From Diphasiastrum complanatum (Eukaryota; Streptophyta; Lycopodiopsida; Lycopodiales; Lycopodiaceae), in NCBI GenBank assembly GCA_029204225.1, contig CM055103.1:40568489-40632488 (forward strand): DNA of 64,000 nucleotides, in the 5' to 3' direction. Below are positions 57,627-64,000 of this stretch, one piece after another. A model generated the notes under the pieces. The model was not told the origin of the DNA. It saw only the letters and a program-made list of their open reading frames with translations, and did no database searches. Made by a program: the position numbers and the translations under genes. Each line of letters opens with the position of its first letter. Position 1 is the first letter of the stretch.

Positions 57627-58430
57627 AGGAGTCTTCTCAACACATGGTTTCAAGGAGATCTTCAAGAAGCAAGGCCGAGTCTATGTGGCTCACAATTCAT
57701 GGGAAAGAGGGGCAATTTTCAGGTGGTATCTACTTAAACATATTCACTTTTGCTTCTCTTCAATTATTTGATGTACCATCTTGCTTTGTTGATATTTCTA
57801 CATCTCAAAGTTCAAGTGAGGCAATGCTAGTCTTGTATGATGCCTCTTGTATGGACATATTCTTGTCATTAATGGCTTAGATATGTTTCCAAATCTTTTT
57901 GAAAGCAAGTGGTTGTGTCATCAAATGTATGCTCTTGAATCTTGTAAGAGAAAGTATGAGATCTCATAGTGTGAAAAAATCTTGTTTTTCCATTTTGTGA
58001 GGCAATTTGTAAACTTCTCTTGAGATTAAGTGAATAATCCAAAAAGGAAACTTAAATCCTTGAGCAAGTTTGTAGACTCAATAATATAAAGATAGTTGTT
58101 GATTTCAAGATTAGATCTATCATGGAAAAAGTTCATAGTATATGGACTAGTCAAGCTAGTATGCAAAATCTTGGCAATCAACACTTTTATCCATTTTGGT
58201 AATCTTGATCTTTATGGTCATCATGAGGCATGGAGGCCTCAGATTGCCCTCCTTATGGTGCATCTATTTGCAAGGAAGTGGAGCCTTCAAGCCCAAGATC
58301 ATCTTCAAGCATGGAGGGAACAAAAGAAAATGGTGACAAATTGGTGGAATGCTCATCAAAGGAGTTGGCAATTGATTTCTACCAAAGAAATCCTATCATG
58401 GATTTGGTGAATTTGCTGCTATGAAGGATA
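57627..58430 (+). pseudogene. N4 reading-frame remnant (C-terminal part)
   Basis: AESMWLTIHGKEGQFSGG (about 57675-57730) matches VESMCLTFQGKEEHIS in N1. LYGHHEAWRPQIAL (about 58210-58250) resembles HYETWRSQIS of N1. The frame is broken between them. The order of these two segments differs from N1, where ETWRSQ precedes VESMCL, so either the copy is rearranged or the motif is repeated. Confidence 0.45.
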
Positions 58431-58533
58431 CCTTGGCCAGTCTTCACATCACATTCATTCCAAAGGATCCACTCAACAAGTTTCACAAGTTTCTTGTTTG
58501 ATCTAGTATCTCATCAAGCTAGTTTTTGAGGAG
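58431..58533 (+). other. N4 non-coding end and polypurine tract
   Basis: A short stretch after the coding remnant, ending in TTTTTGAGGAG next to the LTR start. Confidence 0.5.
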
Positions 58534-59650
58534 TGTGAAAAATTGGCAAAATCTAGCTTGAGTATTTTACATATCCTTGTACATATGGAAATATCATGTG
58601 TGGAGAATGTTCCCACATGTGGAAAGTAGTCATAATCATGTTAGATCTATGTTGAGTTATGGGTATTTGAAATCTAGTAGACATCAATTCGTGTGTTAGT
58701 AGTTGATTAGGCCATTTTTGGCATTAGAGGCAATTTGAGCAAGTACCAATCTAAAGTCATGATTAGGCCAAAAGTAGAGTGTGACGTGGATTAAGCTAGG
58801 TTAGTCTTGTTACGTTTGTCATGATGAGGTTGGATGTGTGACACTTGCCTATGTGTTGGCATGAGAGCTAGTGACCAATCAAAAGCTAGAAATCCACCAA
58901 ATTGGTCCAATCAAGTTTGAGGGTCAATATGTCACTAAGCCAATCATATGTAGAGGAGGAAAAGAAGGGGTCCAATCATGTTTCACTCCCCTTGACCTCT
59001 AGTTGCTACTTATATGTGTCTTAGATCAATTCTATGTAAGTTTTTTGGAGTTAATGAGAGTTTCTACATTTTGAGTCAAATTGGCTTTCTCTTTACCCGA
59101 GTTTTGGTTGTTGGTTTCTCTCTCTACCCGAGAGCAAGGCTTTTTCACACTTAGTTTTTTCTTTCACAAGTCTACACACGTGTGAATGTACTTTTATGTT
59201 TGATATATGCATGTTACAAAGTGCACTTGCCTTAGATTTTTGAGATAGATCTTGGATTTCAATCTATGCTTGATCTTTGTGTAATCACCAAGTCTTAGGA
59301 GATCAGAATCACATTTTTGAGCACTCCCACATGTGTGAAATTCAACAATAGATAGAGATACATTAGAGGTCACACTCTTGCAATTGATTTGCCATTTATA
59401 CTTTCTTGAATTCTAATAAAATCTTTTTCAAGGGAAATTGACCTATGTCATGCATTGTTTATTGAGCATTTCTGTTATCTTTGATTCTCAACTTTGTGTA
59501 TGTTTGTGAAATCAATTGTCTAGATCTTTACAATTTCAAAGTCTAGATCAAGTAGAGCTCAAAATTACTTTGGACTTGAATATGATAGCCATAGTATATG
59601 CACTAAGGAAATTGTTTGATCATCAATTACATTTTTCCAATTTTTCAACA
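58534..59650 (+). repeat. N4 3' LTR (about 1.1 kb)
   Basis: It starts TGTGAAAAATTGG and ends CCAATTTTTCAACA, a 13-base inverted pair with one extra A. The first 100 bases align with the minus-strand N1 LTR (shared GTTCCCAC(G/A)TGTG). It carries ACACACGTGTGAATG near 59172 and CCCACATGTGTGAAATTC near 59326. Confidence 0.65.
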
Positions 59651-59819
59651 AGTAGGGCATGCTAGCCTACAAATTTTTTGAAATTTTTTTGAAGTACTTT
59701 CTGAAAAAATAAATTTCTTTTCAAAGATGATTCGGCTAGCATTCTGGTGTGCTAGCTGAGTAAATTATAAAATAAAAAAACTATTTTGACACATTTGAGA
59801 ACCAAATTTTGAGCTGAAT
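59651..59819. other. Unassigned DNA
   Basis: Short AT-rich stretch with GCTAGC words, between N4 and T6. No feature recognised. Confidence 0.35.
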
Positions 59820-60280
59820 GGCCAATTTCTGACGCTCCAATATTTGCCTTGCCAACTCAATCCTCTCTTGTTGCATATACTGCATTAATGGCTGGAAATT
59901 CATAGGAAGATAATATTCCATTTCAATTGAGTTGATGTCTTCCTGACATCGTCGTTGCCGTGGTTGTCGTCAAACTTCATTGGGGTCCATGTTCTCAAGG
60001 TAATATGAGAAATATCCACAATGTATTCCTCCGTGTTTCTCCAAAAGATACTCAAATCCATCTTATGTATTTGAAATCGCAAACATGAGGTTTGAATGAA
60101 ATCATTATTCTTGAGTTGCTCATGATACTTCCTATCGCTTCACAAAGATGTGATTCTAATAGCAATTCACTTCTTCATAATTTGTTATATATTTTCCCGT
60201 TTTTTTTTTCACGTGCTTTGCACCGCACGTATCTCCATGCGAAAACATCATCCAAGCTGAAGTCATTTTTCTCCCAGCTG
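59820..60280 (-). pseudogene. Possible gypsy gag start, minus strand
   Basis: On the minus strand from about 59990: MDPNEV, a stop, RQPRQRRCQEDINSIEMEYY, then MQYMQQERIELARQILERQ. This resembles an acidic/Gln-rich gag N-terminus, but only by composition. It lies downstream of T6 integrase on the same strand, so it would belong to another element or to a post-pol gene. Confidence 0.3.
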
Positions 60281-62000
60281 TCGTTGGTTGAATGTCATCC
60301 AGGCTTTCAAGATATCAAACAAGGAATAAATTAATCCCCTGTTGATATCACCCCTCTCCTCCGGAAAATTATAACCTTTTACATGATTGTTATTGACAAC
60401 AAATAATAACCCCGAGGGATTATGCCATGCGATGGTGACATTGTTTCCAAAAATGTTGAGAATCTGATATGGCCTTTCCCAATGCTGATCCTTTGAATTA
60501 GTGTGTTTGTGATGCTTCCTGGGTAATATAATATGAGATCACCTTTTTTAAGGTCTCACTCATGTATATGTTTGTTGAACCACTGAGCCTGTTGTTGTTT
60601 AGTCACCCAGTTCATCTAGTATCCATAACCTCTATGTTCTTCCAATTTCTCCAATGTAATTAACCATTCACACAAAGACTTGCCATGGACCAAATTATAC
60701 GCAGTTTGAATGCGCAAAGTTGGTAAAACGAATTTATATGGCATGATTGCATCCGTTCCATAAACCAATTGAAATGGCATATAGTCCATAGATATCTTAT
60801 AGGATGTGCGGTAAGCCCATAACGCTGGTTGCAAAAACTCATGCCAAGATCCTCCTTTTTTTAGCACCTGTTTGGCGATCATAGCTTTCACCATTTTATT
60901 AGTTGCCTCAGCTTGACCATTCCCACGTGGGTAATAAGAAGTGGACATTTTATGAATAATATGATATAAATATGTCATTTTCTTTATCGTGTCATTCACA
61001 AAATGTGGTCCTCTATCGGACACAATTTCCAATGGGCAACCAAACCGTAATAAAATATTGTTGAATATGAATCCGGCGGTTGATTTGGCGGTGTTATCTT
61101 GCAACGCTTTTGCCTTCGCCCATTTCGTAGCATAATCCGTTGCTACAATAACATACGATTGTGGGTTTATTTTCCCTATAAGATTCAGTCCCCAGCTCTG
61201 AAATGGTTCTATAGGTTGTAATGGTACTAGTGGATAATCCATTGTAGGTACCAGCCTTCCTTGTCTTTGGCACGCATCACAATTCTGACAAAAAACAGTA
61301 GCATCCTTCCAAAAGGTAAGCCACCAGAACCCCGCCCGTAATATTTTCCTAACCATAATTTCTGAAGCAAAGTGTCCCCCTGCAACACTAGAATGGGCTT
61401 CATCCATAATCGCTCGAATGTCCTTGGATTGTAGACAACGACGGAAGATTTGATCATGACCACGTCGATACAATTGACCTTCAATCTGGAAAACTCTCGA
61501 TCGCCAAATCAATTGACAACATTGAGATTTTTTTAAATGGTCTGAAAAAGTCCCGTGCGTCAAAAAATTAGCCAGATTAGTGTACCAAAAATCACCCACT
61601 AATTCAAACATAAACAACTGCGCATGAGGCATTTCATCGATGCCTTCTTCCTCATTGCCTGTTTCAATACGGGACAATTGATCGGCTGCAGTATGCACTT
61701 GTCCAGGCCAAATTGGTACCTCAAACTCAAATTCTTGGGATAGAATCATCCAACACACAATTCTACCCACAATTGTAGGTCTATGTGTAAGGTATAGCAG
61801 CGGTTGATGACCCATATAAACAATAAATTTGTTATCAAGTAGAAAATGACGAAATTTTCGTAGAGCAAAAATTAAACTCAACGCCTCTCTTTCCGTAGTT
61901 GAATAGTTCTTCTTTGTTGGCGTTAGCTGCTTGTTTGCATAGTATACTGGATGATCATACTGGATAATCGGGCGGTCGAAGAATAGGCATGTTCACCAAT
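60281..62000 (-). pseudogene. T6 gypsy RNase H and integrase
   Basis: A 421-codon minus-strand frame (61881-60616) continues an RNase H that begins upstream at about 61980 (NYSTTEREALSLIFALRKF). It includes VYMGHQPLLYLTH and AADQLSRIETG. The integrase zinc domain is complete: AHSSVAGGHFASE and CQNCDACQRQGRLV. The core has VIVATDYATKWAKAKALQ (Asp), LEIVSDRGPHFVNDT (Asp) and YYPRGNGQAEATNKM (Glu), so all catalytic residues are present. After a frameshift near 60600 the C-terminal part follows (KKGDLILYYPGS, then WERPYQILNIFGNNVTIAW) to about 60290. Upstream RT and protease are missing. This is the most intact integrase here. Confidence 0.85.
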
Positions 62001-62117
62001 ACATTAACTAGATCCTTAATTGCTTTATAACACTCATGGCTTTCAAAGAAGCATGATACAATTTCCTTATCTTCGACAGAATCTGAGTATAAGGCCTTGA
62101 CATCAACATGCAAGGAG
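62001..62117. other. Junction between T6 and a copia relic
   Basis: The T6 RNase H frame fades near 62000 and copia RNase H starts near 62118. No feature of its own. Confidence 0.4.
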
Positions 62118-62511
62118 GTAATTATGGCTCAAGAGGCTATTGATAGAACTTCATGTCAAGGAAGAGGAGGTACCTACAATCTTTTGTGATAGCCAATCAG
62201 CCCAATCACTTGCAACCAATCCTACATTCCATGCAAGGAGTAAGCATATCGAGATTGCTCATCATTTTGTGAGGGAGAAGGTGCAAGCCAAAGAAATCAA
62301 ACTCCAAAATGTGTCTTCATTAAGTTGCTTAGCTTATATGTTCACTAAATCCTTGCCAAATGATTCATTTGTTAATCTAAGATCTTTACTTGGAGTAATC
62401 TTTTTGTTTATTCATGACAAGAAAGAAACTCACAAAATGCCAAGTCCATCAACTATTTTGCATATAGATTTTTTGTATATATTGAGTGCAATAAGCTCTT
62501 CAAATTCTTGA
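62118..62511 (+). pseudogene. Copia RNase H C-terminus
   Basis: The frame reads LLIELHVKEEEVPTIFCDSQ, QSLATNPTFHARSKHIEI, AHHFVREKVQAKEIKLQNV and YMFTKSLPNDSFVNLRSLLG, the standard end of plant Ty1/copia RT/RNase H. It then runs on to a stop at about 62509. RT upstream is missing. Confidence 0.85.
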
Positions 62512-63010
62512 TTGGATCTCTTATTGGAAAGATACCTATTCAATAGTGTGTGTCATCAATTTTTAGATCTTAGGTTTAATCTATTGTATTAGATCATGTG
62601 TTGATCAAGATTCATAAAAAATTTACATGTTATTTGACTAATTTCAAGAGAGAAAGAATTGCAAGATTCTAAATCTTTGTGATTTTACTATTTCTTGATT
62701 TCTTGAGAGGAGTGTGAGTGCTTTGAGCAATAGAACAGGTTTAAGAGGAGGAGTAATCATTTTACAAGATGGCCAATAATAGTGAGATCATGTTGGAAAG
62801 TAATGACAGACTCAACTCTACCAATCACTGAACTTGAAAGTGAGGATGGAATCCTTGATTGAGTTGAGTGAGCTAATGGAAAATTTTCAAGTATAGAATC
62901 AAGACCCTTGGTGCTTCAAGATCAAAAAGCGTATGACAAAAGGAACAAGCCACTGTACATCATCAAGATGAATGTCATGAATGAACTTAACGAAATTGGT
63001 GTTTGCACTT
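62512..63010 (+). pseudogene. Copia leader and gag remnant (C2-like)
   Basis: 62530-62760 matches the C2 leader (24180-24400; shared GTTGATCAAGATT). A damaged gag follows from ATG at 62770: MLESNDRLNS, then several stops, then QKAYDKRN and YIIKMNVMNELNEIG, matching C2 gag at 24401-24712. It is much more decayed than C2. Confidence 0.65.
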
Positions 63011-63315
63011 TTTCAAATGAGGCATGTGTGGGCATTTACATAGAAAGAAAGAAACACAAGTAAAATAGAAGAGCACGTGTAAAAGAAAAAAACACTTTTT
63101 TCTCTTGCTTACTGAAACTACAACACAGATAGATTTTTCAATTTTCAAGCATGACCTATGCATATGCCAAGAAAAGAGCACCCTAGATTGACATGGGAGG
63201 TGTGGATAGTTGACTAGCACACCTCCTTGTAATTTTCTTACACTAACAATTGTGAAGGATTTCATATCAATGATGATCCAATCCACAAAAAAGATCTTGG
63301 GTTACAAAAAAAGCT
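63011..63315. other. Unassigned DNA
   Basis: AT-rich, no recognised domain. Confidence 0.4.
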
Positions 63316-64000
63316 ACTCTACCAACCTCACCAAAGTAGAAAAATCAGCATCTACACACAAAATGAGATGCAAACCCTAATAAAACTTGATCAAACATGA
63401 ATCAAAAGATAAAGTACTATTGTAGTCCATAAGAAACCATCAATCTACTATATTTCACACATGTGGATCCAAAAATAACAAATATAGATCATTCTACACA
63501 TAGAATTGCATGCAATCACAAGTATAGTGCACCAATCAATAGCAAAACCCAAGAGCACCATGTATAAGCATGAAATGAGATAGAGAAGAGAGAAGATATG
63601 TCTATCCATGAGTTACATCCTTTTATAGCAGGTCCAAACTAATATGGACTCTTAATCCACACCCTTCACTTTGTGTCCAATCTAATCCAAGGGACCTAAT
63701 AAAGTACATTGGAAATCACACGATACATGTGAGTTTCACTTTGGACCCAACTTTGTAAGTTTTAGACTAAGTTTATTAACTTGACATTGTGGCCTTAAGT
63801 TTTATTTAACTAACAATAAGGCCCAAGTCTTTTATTCTATTTACAACTTAACTTGCATGCTCATTGGGCCATGGACTTACGCACGCAGGATGCCACAACC
63901 CTCACAACTATTTCTATTTTTCTGACTTATTTATTTACAATATGTTGGGAATACCCCCAAAAAATGTGTAGAGCCCTTTTGGCCCTCTTATCATACGTCA
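63316..64000 (-). repeat. Copia LTR (C2 family), minus orientation, runs off the window
   Basis: 63316-63600 is the reverse complement of the C2 3' LTR, and 63345-63620 matches 29576-29860. It contains TTTCACACATGTGGATCC near 63456. The primer-site end is missing on the left. The right boundary lies outside the window or close to its end. Confidence 0.7.

Larger units (their letters stand above)
57627..59650 (+). mobile_element. N4: N-family relative, 3' half
   Basis: It starts in the middle of an N-type coding region at the LTR-C boundary, then has a polypurine tract (TTTTTGAGGAG, 58523-58533) and an LTR. Coding and LTR are both recognisably related to N1 but more diverged, so this is a sister family. 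The 5' half is not in the window. Confidence 0.65.

Overview
The window is nuclear DNA from a plant with a large, repeat-rich genome. It is AT-rich and built almost entirely of decayed, nested LTR retrotransposons of the Ty3/gypsy and Ty1/copia types. The primer-binding sites are plant-type: copia elements have TGGTATCAGAGC, the gypsy elements a TTGGTGCC form. Nothing bacterial, viral or organellar was seen, and I could not place the species more closely than seed plant.

Layout. 1-1409: unassigned. 1410-9765: gypsy element T1 (+; LTR, 24-bp minisatellite, gag, pol and accessory fragments), with the non-autonomous copia-type element N1 (-) inside it at 4251-8440. 9766-15639: unassigned DNA plus a minus-strand LTR with its primer site. 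15640-18300: the only candidate low-copy host gene region (-), with splice-compatible exons. 19191-21989: N2, a second copy of N1, cut off at a (TC)n tract. 21993-25043: two copia relics (C1, C2). 25326-28260: solo-like LTR R1 followed by gypsy T2 protease, RT and RNase H (-). 28500-30242: a tandem duplication and a copia LTR. 30243-37240: gypsy T3 (+), with N-family LTR N3 inside its accessory gene. 37789-39928: a copia-type LTR, the T2 integrase (-) and LTR R2. 39929-42000: leader and LTR of another minus-strand element. 42083-42497: copia RNase H ending in a CT tract. 43021-57626: two head-to-tail gypsy relics T4 and T5 (+). T5 is the best preserved (protease, RT, RNase H, integrase, two accessory reading frames, 3' LTR). 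57627-59650: an N-family relative (+). 59820-62000: gypsy T6 (-). 62118-64000: copia relics and a minus-strand LTR.

The gypsy elements look like non-chromodomain (Athila/Tat-type) elements. The polyprotein parts are protease, reverse transcriptase, RNase H and DDE integrase, all broken by stops or frameshifts, so no element here looks autonomous now. The most unusual content is: a two-gene accessory module (orfA, orfB) between pol and the 3' LTR, with fragments in T1, T3 and T4; different short CG-containing motif clusters in the variable regions of the gypsy elements; repeated CACACGTGTG palindromes in N-family and copia LTRs; and a split nested insertion (R1/R2 in T2) whose halves lie in swapped order with a matching 5-bp flank.

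All family calls are from reading motifs by eye. No alignment or database search was run. Boundaries marked approximate are where similarity between copies fades.
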